Shown one piece after another: positions 27,938 to 37,936 of a DNA stretch of 64,000 nt (the stretch's first letter is position 1; every line of letters begins with the position of its first letter). The notes beneath the pieces were generated by a model. The model made no database searches. It was not told the origin of the DNA and saw only the letters and a list, made by a program, of their open reading frames with translations. The translations under genes were made by a program, and so were the position numbers. Source of the DNA: Bosea sp. NBC_00550 (GTDB lineage Bacteria; Pseudomonadota; Alphaproteobacteria; Rhizobiales; Beijerinckiaceae); assembly GCF_026020075.1 (NCBI RefSeq), contig NZ_CP102772.1:4678501-4742500 (forward strand). Reading direction: 5' to 3'.

Positions 27938-29446
27938 ATGGCTCCGGACTGGATGCGCGCCGCCGCGCGTGCGAACGAGATCGTTGCGAACTGGCAGCGC
28001 GACGCCGGGCCCGGCGGCGCGGTCGTCCTGTTCGATCGCGACGGGGTGCGTGAGGCTTTCGCCGGCGGCCTCGCCAGCATCGACCACAACCTGCCCTTCA
28101 CGCCGCAGACGCCGAACCGCTTCGCCTCGATCAGCAAGCATCTGCTGGCGATCGCGCTGCTGCGCGAAGGCGTGCCGCTCGATGCGCCGCTCGGCCGCTG
28201 GCTGACCGAGCTGCCCAAGCCGCTGGCCGAGGTCGAACTCGGCCGCGCCCTCGACATGACCGGCGGCCTGCCTGACATGATGGAGGCCTTCTGGCAGCAG
28301 GGCGTGCCTTTCACGGCGACGCTCAGCGCCGAGGAAATATACGCGCTCGCCTGCCGGTTTCCGTCGCTGAGCGCGGCTCCTGGCACCGAGATGGCCTATT
28401 CCAATACGGGCTGGCGGCTGGGCCAGCGCATCCTGGAGCTGATCACGGGCAGGCCCTACAGGGACATCGTCGCCGAGCTGTCCGGTGATCTCGGCCTCTC
28501 CTTCCGCCTGCCCTATGACGCGGCCGAGATCGTGCCCGGCCTCGCCACGGGCTATTGGCGTGACGGCGAAAGCTGGCGGCGCGGCCATTACGGTTTCCAC
28601 TTCTCCGCCTCCGGCGGCATCGCCGGCTCCGCCGCCGATCTCGCCGGCTGGGCCTCCGCCCTGCTCGCGGGGCGCGGGCCGCTCGCCGGCATGCTGGAGC
28701 GCCTGACGGCACCGCGCCATTTCTCTGACGGAAGCGAGAGCGTCTATCGGCTCGGGCTGGTCTGCAGCCGCCTCGGGGCAACCGAAATCGTCGGCCATGG
28801 CGGCTCGCTGACCGGCTATCGCAACCATATGCTGATAGCGCCGGCTCTGGGCGTCGGCGTGGTCGTCCTGACCAATCGCGAGGAGGAGGCGCTCTGGCCC
28901 GCCCTGACGGTCCTCGCCGCCCTGCTCGGACAGGAAATGCCTGCGGCGGCGAAGGCGCCGACCGGGTTGTTCGTGGCCGACGAAGGCCCGTTCTGGGCCG
29001 AGCTGACGCCGGATTCGATCAGTTTCATGGGTGGCTATGAGCGCCTCGTCGAGGACGGCGATGGTGGCCTGCGCAGCCTGCCCGTCTATCTCGACATCCG
29101 TCTGAAGCAGGACGGGGACGACAGGCTCACCGGCCTGATCGGCGGCGTACGGCGCTCGCTCCGGCGGGTGCCGGCGGATACGGCGCTTGATGAACGGCTG
29201 GTCGGGCGCTGGCGCGATCCGGGCTTCGGCACCGAGATCGAGATCCGGGCGGGCGGCACCGCCCTGATGCCCTGGCCTTCTGGTGGAACGGTCTCGCGTT
29301 TGATGCCGCTGCCGAACGGCCGGGCGCTGGCCGATCTGCTTCACGGCCCCTGGCGCTCGCGGCCCTGCCTCTGGCTCGATGCCGATCGCGGCTTGCGGGT
29401 GGCCGGGCACCGGGCAAGGATCCTGCAAATGAACCGCGTCGGCTAG
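27938..29446 (+). CDS. Serine hydrolase of the beta-lactamase fold, D-aminopeptidase-like
   Basis: 502 residues. The catalytic triad of penicillin-recognising enzymes is visible: SISK (Ser about 65, Lys about 68), YSN (Tyr about 154) and HGG (His about 288). The long C-terminal part (about 340-500) matches the two extra beta domains of D-aminopeptidase (DmpA/DAP of Ochrobactrum, S12). There is no signal peptide. It probably removes N-terminal D-residues from small peptides imported by the neighbouring oligopeptide system. Confidence 0.85.
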   Translation: MAPDWMRAAARANEIVANWQRDAGPGGAVVLFDRDGVREAFAGGLASIDHNLPFTPQTPNRFASISKHLLAIALLREGVPLDAPLGRWLTELPKPLAEVELGRALDMTGGLPDMMEAFWQQGVPFTATLSAEEIYALACRFPSLSAAPGTEMAYSNTGWRLGQRILELITGRPYRDIVAELSGDLGLSFRLPYDAAEIVPGLATGYWRDGESWRRGHYGFHFSASGGIAGSAADLAGWASALLAGRGPLAGMLERLTAPRHFSDGSESVYRLGLVCSRLGATEIVGHGGSLTGYRNHMLIAPALGVGVVVLTNREEEALWPALTVLAALLGQEMPAAAKAPTGLFVADEGPFWAELTPDSISFMGGYERLVEDGDGGLRSLPVYLDIRLKQDGDDRLTGLIGGVRRSLRRVPADTALDERLVGRWRDPGFGTEIEIRAGGTALMPWPSGGTVSRLMPLPNGRALADLLHGPWRSRPCLWLDADRGLRVAGHRARILQMNRVG

Positions 29447-29497
29447 GGCGGCTCGTCCGGAGCGCTGCGGTCGACGACGATGGAGGAGGACGTCCCG

Positions 29498-31084
29498 ATG
29501 CAACTGCCCCGTTTCGCTGCAGCGCTGCTACTGACCGCATCCGCGCTGCTGCCATTACCGGTGTTGGCGCAGGCACAGCCGGCCGCGAACCGCGTCCTGC
29601 GCGTCGCGCCACATGCCGACCTCAAGACGCTCGATCCGGTCGCCGCCTCCATCGTCATCACCCGCATGCACGGGTTGATGATCTACGAGACGCTCTTCGC
29701 CTGGGATGCGAATCTCCAGCCGAAGCCGCAGATGGTCGAGAGCTTCGAGACCGCGCCCGACAAGCTGAGCTGGACCTTCAAGCTGCGTCCCGGCCTCAAA
29801 TTCCACGATGGCCAGCCGGTCACCACGAAGGACGTCGTCGCCTCGCTCGCCCGCTGGATGAAGCGCGACACCATCGGCGGCAAGCTCGGCGAATACACCG
29901 AGGGCATGGAGGTGGTCGATGATGCCACCTTCAGGCTCAAGCTGAAGCGCCCGCTGGCTCTCGTGCCCTTCGCGCTCGGCTCGGCCGTCGGACAGATCCC
30001 GGTGATCATGCGAGAGGCCGACGCCAAGAGCGATCCGATGAAGCCGATCACCGAGACGATCGGCTCCGGCCCGTTCAGGTTCAACCGCGAGGAATGGCGC
30101 AGCGGCTCGAAGATCGTCTACGACCGCAACCCCGATTATGCCCGCGTTCCGAGCCGGCCGACGGGCTCGCCGGCGGCCGCGTCGTCAAGGTCGACCGGGT
30201 CGAATGGCTGATCATGCCCGATGCGGCGACCGCGGCCGCCGCGCTCCAGACCGGCGAGATAGACATCTGGGAGCAGCCGAGCCAGGACCTGATCCCGATC
30301 GTTTCCGCCAACAGCCAAGTCAAGGTCGAGCGCTATTCCAACCTCGCCAATCAGGTGATGCTGCGGCCGAACCATCTCCACCCGCCCTTCGACAACCCGA
30401 AGGCCCGGCTCGCCTTGGCTTATGCCACCGATCAGGCGGACTTCCTCGCCGCCGGCTTCGGCGACGAGGAATGGTGGAAGCGCTGCAACGCCTATTTCAT
30501 CTGCGGCGGCCCGAACGGCATCGAGGCCGGTGCGGAAGGCTACGCCAAGCCCGACCTGGAGAGGGCGCGCCAGCTCCTCAAGGAGAGCGGCTACAAGGGC
30601 GAGAAGCTCGTGCTCTCGACCAGCAACGATATCGCCCCGATCGGCCGCATGGCCGAGGTCGCGGCGTCGCAGCTCAAGGCTGTCGGTTTCAACGTCGACG
30701 TCCAGTTCGCGGACTGGGGCGCCGTCACCACGCGCCAGCAGAACAAGAGCCTGCCCGATCAGGGCGGCTGGAACCTCTTCGTCACCTATGCCTCGGGCGC
30801 GACGATGCAATCGCCGCTGACCAATATCGGCACCAACATGGCCTGCGAGCGGGCCTGGGCCGGCTGGCCCTGCGATGCCGAGGCGGAGAAGCTGCGTGGC
30901 GCCTTCGTCGATGCGCCCGACGACGCCAGCCGCAAGATCGCGCTGGAAGCGCTGCACAAGCGCCTCGCCGAGATGCAGCCCTATCGCGTGCTCGGCCAGT
31001 TCGACCAGCCCTATGCGCGACGCACCAATGTCGCCGGCGTGCTGCCAGCGCCGGTGATGCTGTTCTGGAACATCGAGAAGCTAG
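29498..31084 (+). pseudogene. Family 5 (DppA/OppA-like) substrate-binding protein, frameshifted
   Basis: A signal peptide (about 1-28, ending LAQAQ) and SBP_bac_5 N-terminal half (TLDPVAASIV, SWTFKLRPGLKFHDG) run in frame to about 30140. There the frame is lost after KIVYDRNPDY. The rest (SEPADGLAGGRVVKVDRVEW onward) continues one base out of phase to about 31080. Adding one base in GCCCGCG would restore NPDYxPRSEP. The second part also lacks its own stop and would run on antisense through the epimerase gene; a TAG sits at 31082 in the original frame. Repaired length would be about 527 residues. Either a decayed gene or sequencing errors. No permease or ATPase genes follow. Confidence 0.8.
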
Positions 31085-31956
31085 AGCGTCACGCGCCAGG
31101 TGAAGTCGCGGCTCTCGCCCGGCGCCCGGGTCAGGATGCCCGGCTTGGCCGCGAATTCGCCTTGCCAGCCGGCCGGGCTCGCCATGCTGTACCAGGGCTC
31201 GATGCACAGGAACGGCGCGCCGGTCGGTTTCGACCAGATGCCGAGATCCTTGTAGCCCTCCCAGCTTACGGTCAGGGCGCGTCGCTCCCGCCCGGCTTCG
31301 TCGCTTGCGGCGAAGCGCACCGAGCGGTTGGCGACGTTCGCGATCACGATCGCATCGTTGGCGAACAGCCCCTCGGCGAGCGGGAGTTCGGTGCCCTCAA
31401 AAGGCAGAGGGATCGCCGATCCGAGCAAACCGCCGTCGACGCTCAGGCCCGGTCCCGGCTCGGCTTGCGGAAAGGTCAGGCGATGAGCCTCCTTCGCGAT
31501 TCCCTCGGCCAGCGGCCAGAGGAAGGCGGGATGGGCGCCGACGCCGCAGATCAGCGTCGTCTCTGCCGGGTTGCTTACCTGCGTGGTCACCGACAGCGTA
31601 TCGTCGGTGACCGCGTAGATCATCCGCAGCACGAAGCGGAACGGGTAGTGCGCCAAGGTCTCCGCGCTGTCCCGCAACTCCAGCACGGCGCGGTCGGCGC
31701 TTCGCTCGACCCAGCTGAACAGGCTGTCGCGGGCGAAGCCGTGCTGCGTCAGCCGGTAGGACTGCCCTTCGTGGATCAAGGTATCGTCGGTGAGGCGCCC
31801 CACGATCGGAAACAGCACAGGTGAATGGCGCGGCCATTCCGGGCCGCCATGCCAGAGCGCTGGCCCGTCCTCATTGCTCAGCGCTACCAGCTCGCCGCCC
31901 TGGGCCCTGATCGTCGCGTGCAGGCGGCTGGAGGAAATCTCGTGGGTATCGCTCAT
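31081..31956 (-). CDS. Aldose 1-epimerase family protein (LacX-like)
   Basis: About 291 residues from the ATG at 31956 (three consecutive ATGs, GGGAG upstream). The galactose-mutarotase fold shows TQHGFAR (His about 76), GVGAHPAFLWPL (catalytic His about 142) and CIEPWYS (Glu about 254). It interconverts sugar anomers, but LacX-like members often have unknown hexose-phosphate or other substrates. Its last bases overlap the end of the frameshifted binding protein. Confidence 0.85.
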   Translation of the reverse strand: MSDTHEISSSRLHATIRAQGGELVALSNEDGPALWHGGPEWPRHSPVLFPIVGRLTDDTLIHEGQSYRLTQHGFARDSLFSWVERSADRAVLELRDSAETLAHYPFRFVLRMIYAVTDDTLSVTTQVSNPAETTLICGVGAHPAFLWPLAEGIAKEAHRLTFPQAEPGPGLSVDGGLLGSAIPLPFEGTELPLAEGLFANDAIVIANVANRSVRFAASDEAGRERRALTVSWEGYKDLGIWSKPTGAPFLCIEPWYSMASPAGWQGEFAAKPGILTRAPGESRDFTWRVTL

Positions 31957-32277
31957 CATCATCTCCCGGCGGCTGCTTCGTTCCTCGATATCCGATCGGG
32001 CGGGCCAGCGGAATCGCGATGACCTTCCGCGCTTATCGCGAACGCGCTCGCTATGCGTTTCACGCAAGAGTGATGGCTTCCCGCAAAGAGTTTATGCGAT
32101 AGAGGCGCCGTGCTCTGCCGGGCTCGTTCGATGGCAAGGCGTTGCCGGAATGGATCTTTTTAAAGATTTTCCTTTCCTTGACCGCCTGATCGCGTGTGCC
32201 GATCCTGCCGAACGCCTCCGCAGGGAATTCCATCGGAGGTGGTTCGCGCCGCCGCCAATCTGCCGTCAGGACGTTCG

Positions 32278-32877
32278 ATGACCAACACCGCCAACAGCCG
32301 CACCGCCGATCACGATATCGACCCGCTCTTCCTCGAGCGCTGGTCGCCGCGCGCCTTCACCAACGAGATCATCTCCGAAGCCGAGTTGAAGGCGCTGTTC
32401 GAGGCGGCGCGCTGGGCACCGTCTTCCTACAATTCGCAGCCCTGGCGCTTCATCTATGCGCGGCGCGACTCGGCCCATTGGCCGACGCTGCTGGGCCTGC
32501 TCAACGAGTTCAACCAGTCCTGGGCGAAGCACGCGGCCGCCCTCGTCGTCATCGTCTCGAAGGAAGCGATGGCGGTGCCCGGCAAGTCGGAGGAAGTGCC
32601 GTCCCACAGCCATTCCTTCGATGCCGGAGCCGCCTGGGCCAATCTCGCCCTCCAGGCCGTGCGGCTCGGTTGGCAGGCGCATGGCATGGTCGGCTTTGAT
32701 CTCCAGCGCGCGCGGTCGGAACTAAAGGTGCCGGCCGGTTATCGCGTCGAGGCTGCCGTCGCCATCGGCAAGCCCGGTGACAAGGCGCAGCTTCCGGAAG
32801 CCTTGCAGGCGCGCGAGACGCCGAGCCAGCGCAACCCGATCAGCGCGACCGTCTTCGAAGGCAGCTTCGGCGGCTGA
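32278..32877 (+). CDS. Nitroreductase family protein
   Basis: 199 residues. FMN-binding signs are ERWSPRAFTN near the N terminus, AARWAPSSYNSQPWRFIYA (about 42-60) and the C-terminal ETPSQRNP. This is the oxidoreductase group that reduces nitro compounds or quinones with NAD(P)H. The start is the ATG at 32278; longer reading upstream has no homologous features. The neighbouring gene is a TRAP binding protein 70 bases downstream, apparently unrelated. Confidence 0.88.
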   Translation: MTNTANSRTADHDIDPLFLERWSPRAFTNEIISEAELKALFEAARWAPSSYNSQPWRFIYARRDSAHWPTLLGLLNEFNQSWAKHAAALVVIVSKEAMAVPGKSEEVPSHSHSFDAGAAWANLALQAVRLGWQAHGMVGFDLQRARSELKVPAGYRVEAAVAIGKPGDKAQLPEALQARETPSQRNPISATVFEGSFGG

Positions 32878-32947
32878 ACGGCTGTTGCCTCTTGCCGGGG
32901 GAGCGGTTTCGGGCGATCCCCCGATCAGCGCCGAAGGAGGCAAGCCC

Positions 32948-33931
32948 TTGCTGATCACACGCCGTCAAGCCGCCGCCGGCCTCGTCGCCGCGCCGGCTGT
33001 CCTGAGTGGAAAGGCCTTGGCCGCCGGGCGCCCGGTCACGGTCGCCTCCCTGCTCGGCGAGGACAAGCCGGAGACCAGGATCTGGCGGCGGATCGCCGAG
33101 ACCCTGGCGCGCACCGCGCCGGGGCGTTTCGATCTGCGCATCGTGCCCAACGCCGCGCTCGGGGGCGAGAAGGAAGTCGCCGAGGGGCTGCGGCTCGGCT
33201 CGATCCAGGCCGCGCTGTCGACGGTGTCCTCGCTTTCCGCCTGGGTGCCGGAGGGGCAGGTACTCGACCTGCCTTTCCTGTTCCGCGACAGGGATCATCT
33301 CGGGCGCGTCTTGGCCGGGCCGCTGGGCGGCGAGCTCAAGGCGCGCTACGAGGCGCAGGGCTTCGTCGTGCCCGGCTTCATCAATTACGGCGCCCGCCAT
33401 CTGCTGGCCAAGGAACCGCTGACGACGCCGGCCTCCGTCAGGGGCAAGCGCATCCGCGTCATCCAGAGCCCGCTTCATACCGCGCTCTGGTCGGGCTTCG
33501 GCGCCTATCCGACGCCGATCCCTATCCCCGAGACCTACAACGCCCTGAAGACCGGCGTGGTCGACTGCATGGACCTGACCAAATCCGCCTATGTCGGCTT
33601 CCGGCTCCACGAGGTCGTGCCCGTCCTGATCGAGACCGGCCACATCTGGGCGACCGGGGTCGTGATGTTCGCCGCGCCGTTCTGGAAGGCGCTGGCGCTG
33701 CCGGACCGCGAGGCGCTGGCCGCGGCCGTCGCGGAGGGAACGGCCTATTTCGACGAGCTGATGCTGGCTGACGAAGCGGCCTCGATGGCCAAGGCCGCAT
33801 CCGAAGGCGGCAAGGTCGTGCCGGCCGAGGACCGCGCCGGCTGGCAGGACGGCGCCCGCAAGGTCTGGGCGAGCTTCGCCCCCCAGCTTGGCGGCATCGA
33901 CAAGATCGAGGCGATCGCGCAAAGCGCCTGA
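32948..33931 (+). CDS. Orphan TRAP transporter binding protein (DctP-like)
   Basis: About 327 residues. The start is set by GAAGGAGG seven bases before a TTG codon. The signal peptide has a twin-arginine look (TRRQAAAGLVAAP, ending KALAAG). The DctP domain shows NAALGGEKEV, VRGKRIRVIQSP and the VVDCMDLTKS loop. No permease gene is nearby, so it must use a permease encoded elsewhere or serve another role. It is followed by a glyoxalase-like gene after 27 bases. Confidence 0.85.
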   Translation: MLITRRQAAAGLVAAPAVLSGKALAAGRPVTVASLLGEDKPETRIWRRIAETLARTAPGRFDLRIVPNAALGGEKEVAEGLRLGSIQAALSTVSSLSAWVPEGQVLDLPFLFRDRDHLGRVLAGPLGGELKARYEAQGFVVPGFINYGARHLLAKEPLTTPASVRGKRIRVIQSPLHTALWSGFGAYPTPIPIPETYNALKTGVVDCMDLTKSAYVGFRLHEVVPVLIETGHIWATGVVMFAAPFWKALALPDREALAAAVAEGTAYFDELMLADEAASMAKAASEGGKVVPAEDRAGWQDGARKVWASFAPQLGGIDKIEAIAQSA

Positions 33932-33958
33932 ATCCAGCATCGACAGGGAGTCGCGACC

Positions 33959-34738
33959 ATGCCGCTTTCGATCGACCATATCGTCATCGCCGTCACCGAT
34001 CTCGACGCCGCGGTGCGGGACTACACGGCGCTCGGCTTCACCGTGCTGCCCGGCGGCGAGCATCCGCGCGGCTCTCGCAATGCGCTGGTCGTGTTCGAGG
34101 ACGGCGCCTATCTCGAGATCATCGCCTTCCCACGCCCGGTGCCGGGGTTTCGCTGGTGGCAGGTACTGGACCGCGCCAGCCCCGGCCTCGTCGATTATGC
34201 CGTGCTGCCGGATGATTTCGACGCCGATCTCGCCCGTGCCCGCGCCGCCGGCATCGTCATGGACGGGCCGATCGAAGGCGGTCGCCTCCAGCCCGACGGT
34301 ACACGCATCGCCTGGCGCTCGGCTCGCCCGCCCGAGCCCGACATCCCTTTCCTGGTCACCGACGTCACGCCGCGCGATCTGCGCGTCCCCACGGGTGCGG
34401 CGCGTCGTCATGCCAATGGCGTAACGGGGGTGGCCGGTATCACCGTCGCGGTTCAGGATCTCGCCACCTCGACGACGCGCTACCATGCGCTGCTCGGACG
34501 CCAGCCTGCCGCCACGGGCGGCGTTCCCGGCCTCGGTTTCGGCTCGGTGCAGTTCCGCATCGAACGGCAGACCCTGTCGCTGGTCGAGCCGCGTGGCTCT
34601 GCCGCAGCGGGACCGGCGGAGCATCTCGTCCGCCGTGGTCAGGGCTCCTACGCGGTGTCCTTCTATGGCCCCGACGACCTCACGCTCGATAGCGGCCTTG
34701 CTCATGGCGCTCGTCTGGAGATCGTCCGCGATCTCTGA
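33959..34738 (+). CDS. Glyoxalase-like domain protein (VOC superfamily)
   Basis: 259 residues. It has an N-terminal VOC unit starting SIDHIVIAVTDLDAAVRDY, with a second weaker unit from about 158 (GVAGITVAVQDLATSTTRY). This two-unit plan fits the glyoxalase_3-like family of unknown function. Metal ligand candidates are His in IDHIVIAV and Glu in AYLEIIAF. It is probably co-transcribed with the upstream TRAP binding protein. Confidence 0.8.
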   Translation: MPLSIDHIVIAVTDLDAAVRDYTALGFTVLPGGEHPRGSRNALVVFEDGAYLEIIAFPRPVPGFRWWQVLDRASPGLVDYAVLPDDFDADLARARAAGIVMDGPIEGGRLQPDGTRIAWRSARPPEPDIPFLVTDVTPRDLRVPTGAARRHANGVTGVAGITVAVQDLATSTTRYHALLGRQPAATGGVPGLGFGSVQFRIERQTLSLVEPRGSAAAGPAEHLVRRGQGSYAVSFYGPDDLTLDSGLAHGARLEIVRDL

Positions 34739-34893
34739 GCCGGCGGCGTCATTTTCCGGTCACGCTTGCGAGCGAGAGTGGCCCGTTACCTTCGAATAGT
34801 TCTATTTATGCAGTAATAACAAAGGCTTGCATCGAATCTCAGTCCTGCCTATCTCTCCCGGCGATCAGTGAATCAACCGACGGAGGTACCGGG

Positions 34894-35160
34894 ATGGGTG
34901 GGATCACCGAGGTGGATGTCGCGGCCGCGATCGGCCGGATCGACGAGATCATCATTCGCGAGATCGTCCGCACCGGCGCAACCCGGCCGGAGCTGCGTCG
35001 CGCGCTCGCCCTGGCCAAGGGTCCCGGCGATCTCGCCGCCGATTCGGCCCTGCCGCCGCGCATGCAGCGCCTCGTCGATCTGCTGGCCGTCACCCTGCCC
35101 GAACAGGGGCCGCCAAACCGCCGCCATGCCGCCATGAAGGGTATCGATCGTGCCGCCTGA
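34894..35160 (+). CDS. Small hypothetical protein (88 residues), first of a pair
   Basis: Not recognised. It starts at an ATG with CGGAGG ten bases upstream. The sequence has EVDVAAAIGRIDEIIIREIV and a Leu/Ala-rich middle, so it is probably a small helical cytoplasmic protein. Its last 11 bases overlap the next gene. The gap before it (34739-34893) is locally AT-rich (ATTTATGCAGTAATAACAAA region) and may hold a promoter for this pair and cobF. Confidence 0.62.
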   Translation: MGGITEVDVAAAIGRIDEIIIREIVRTGATRPELRRALALAKGPGDLAADSALPPRMQRLVDLLAVTLPEQGPPNRRHAAMKGIDRAA

Positions 35161-35467
35161 ACAGGGAAGCGCCGAATCGCTCGAAGCTGCCCGCGGCCAT
35201 CTCCGCGAGGCGGTCATGACAGCTTTTTGCGCGGCGCTCCGGGATACTCACCTGCCGCCGCTGGCGCTGATCGAGTTGGCGGCGGCAGCGGTCGGTTCTG
35301 TCTACAGAGAGGTGGCGGATGCTCATCGCGGCGATCAGCCATGCCCTTGCGGCTGGCACCCGCGCCTCGCGGCGGATCTGGAAGCGCTTCAGGCGGCGCT
35401 GGCGTTGAGCGCCGCGCCGGTTCCGCAGCCGGACCTCGCGCGCATGGCGGTGCTCGGTCGGGCCTGA
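35150..35467 (+). CDS. Small hypothetical protein (105 residues), second of a pair
   Basis: Not recognised. It starts with a GTG that overlaps the upstream gene by 11 bases. A CPCGWHP motif (about residues 64-70) could bind a metal. The rest is Ala/Leu-rich helix. It ends 52 bases before cobF on the same strand, so a link to cobalamin or other metal chemistry is possible, but only by position. Confidence 0.6.
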   Translation: MPPEQGSAESLEAARGHLREAVMTAFCAALRDTHLPPLALIELAAAAVGSVYREVADAHRGDQPCPCGWHPRLAADLEALQAALALSAAPVPQPDLARMAVLGRA

Positions 35468-35519
35468 TCTCGCATCCTGGTGCGGGCCGTGGTAGGCCGC
35501 TGTGAACCTTCGGAGCGGC

Positions 35520-36278
35520 ATGCGCAACATCCTCATCATCGGCATCGGGGCCGGCAATCCCGAGCATATGACGGTCGAGGCCATCGAGGCGCTTAACCGC
35601 GCCGACGTGCTGTTCATCCCCGACAAGGGCGAAGAAAAGGCGGCGCTGCGTGCCCTGCGCGAAGCTATCTGCGTGCGCTTCATCCGAACGCCCGGCTATC
35701 GCACGGTCCCCGTCGCGATTCCGCAGCGAGCGGAGGCCGGCAGCGATTATCGCGGCGTCGTCGACGACTGGCATGAGCGCATCGCCGCCAGCTATCGCGC
35801 CCTTTTCGAGGCCGAACTGGCTGAAGGGCAGACCGGCGCGCTGCTCGTCTGGGGCGATCCTGCGCTCTACGACAGCACCTTGCGGATCATGGAGCGGGTC
35901 GTCGCATCCGGCCTCGCCATCGACTGGCAGGTCTATCCCGGCATCAGCAGCGTCCAGGTGCTGGCGGCGCGCCACCGCATTCCGCTCAACAGCATCGGCG
36001 CGCCGATCCTGATCACGACAGGGCGCAGGCTCGCGGCGGGCTTCCCGGCCGATCAGGACAGCGTCGTCGTGATGCTCGACGGCGAGCAGGCCTTCGCGAA
36101 GCTCGATCCCGAGGGGCTCGACATCTTCTGGGGCGCCTATCTCGGCACGCCGGACGAGATCCTGCTCGCCGGCTCGCTCGCCGAACTCTCCACCGAGATC
36201 ACCCGTGTTCGGGCGCAGGCCCGTGCCCGGCATGGCTGGATCATGGATACCTATATGCTGCGTCGCCGCCCGGCTTGA
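35520..36278 (+). CDS. cobF: Precorrin-6A synthase (deacetylating)
   Basis: 252 residues. It begins [18 protein letters not shown], the SAM-binding start of tetrapyrrole methylases, and has [13 protein letters not shown] and [14 protein letters not shown]. The C-terminal [10 protein letters not shown] is CobF-like. It methylates C-1 of precorrin-5 and removes the acetyl group, a step needed between CobM and CobK in the aerobic route. It lies 14 kb from the main cob cluster. Confidence 0.9.
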   Translation: MRNILIIGIGAGNPEHMTVEAIEALNRADVLFIPDKGEEKAALRALREAICVRFIRTPGYRTVPVAIPQRAEAGSDYRGVVDDWHERIAASYRALFEAELAEGQTGALLVWGDPALYDSTLRIMERVVASGLAIDWQVYPGISSVQVLAARHRIPLNSIGAPILITTGRRLAAGFPADQDSVVVMLDGEQAFAKLDPEGLDIFWGAYLGTPDEILLAGSLAELSTEITRVRAQARARHGWIMDTYMLRRRPA

Positions 36279-36339
36279 CGCGGCGCCCCTCATCCGCCAT
36301 CGCTCGCCGCGATCTTTCGAACCCTGCCGGAGCCGTCTG

Positions 36340-37182
<843 letters not shown>

Positions 37183-37189
37183 AATCAGC

Positions 37190-37265
37190 CGTCATTCTCG
37201 GGCGCGCGCAGCGCTGACCCGAGAATCTCTTGCAGGAGATGCTCGGGTCGAGCCCGAGCATGACG
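37190..37265. repeat. Intergenic palindromic repeat, class A (short)
   Basis: Starts CGTCATTCTCGGG, ends CCCGAGCATGACG, 76 bases. It starts 8 bases after the dapD stop codon and lies between two convergent genes, so it could serve as terminator for both. Confidence 0.83.
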
Positions 37266-37276
37266 TGCCTTGATTT

Positions 37277-37840
37277 TCAACCCACCGGCGAGGGCGCGCC
37301 CGTTCCCTGCGGATAAGGCTCGGGCGGTGTCTGGGCCGCTGCCGGCGTCGTGCCATGCGCGTCGGCCAGCGCATCGCGCAGCTTCTGCTCCTGCGCGCGG
37401 TCGAGCGAGGTCTTGAGCACGGTGCCGCCGGTGCCGCGGATCGCTTCCAGAACCTTGTCGCCGGTCACCTTGTTGATCAGCACGAACAGCGCCGCATTGC
37501 CGGGTTGCAGGCTGCCGGACAGGTCTTTCATGAACTTGTCGTCGACGCCGTAATCTGTCAGCGCGCCCCCGAGCGCGCCGGACGCCGCGCCGAGCGCCGC
37601 CCCGAAGACCGGCATCAGGAAGATCGCGCCGATCAGCAGGCCCCAGAACGAGCCGGAGACCGCGCCCATCGCCGTCGTGTTCAGGAGCTGGTTGAGCTTA
37701 ACCTTGCCGCCGTCCTGCATCACCGCGATGGCGGCATCGCCGATCTCGATCAGATATTCCTTCTGCAACCCGATCAGCTTCTGGCGCATCTCCTCGGCGC
37801 GGGCCTCGGTCGAATAGACGATGACGACGAGATCGGACAT
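37277..37840 (-). CDS. DUF1269 domain membrane-associated protein
   Basis: 187 residues. The pattern SDLVVIVYSTEARAEEM, a glycine-rich hydrophobic segment (SGSFWGLLIGAIFLMPVFGA, about 62-81) and LQPGNAALFVLINKV is typical of DUF1269. The C-terminal tail is Pro-rich. The function of the family is unknown; it may be a stress-related membrane-interacting protein. The start is the ATG at 37840 with AGGAG upstream. Confidence 0.85.
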   Translation of the reverse strand: MSDLVVIVYSTEARAEEMRQKLIGLQKEYLIEIGDAAIAVMQDGGKVKLNQLLNTTAMGAVSGSFWGLLIGAIFLMPVFGAALGAASGALGGALTDYGVDDKFMKDLSGSLQPGNAALFVLINKVTGDKVLEAIRGTGGTVLKTSLDRAQEQKLRDALADAHGTTPAAAQTPPEPYPQGTGAPSPVG

Positions 37841-37936
37841 GGCGGGAACTCCTGCTGCGGATGCTGGCATGCTGGCCCGGATGGATGACGGGCTCAAGGC
37901 AACGCGCAGTCGCAGCGAGCGGTTCCGGCCGAACTC

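Noticed and set aside
26759..29503. A 914-codon open frame on the minus strand
   Set aside because: It is antisense to the M20 and D-aminopeptidase-like genes, which have clear catalytic motifs. Its product is Arg/His/Gln-rich with no domain, as expected from high-GC third positions.
31085..31824. C-terminal extension of the oligopeptide-binding protein past 31084
   Set aside because: It is the antisense of the epimerase gene and results from the lost stop codon, not from a real fusion.
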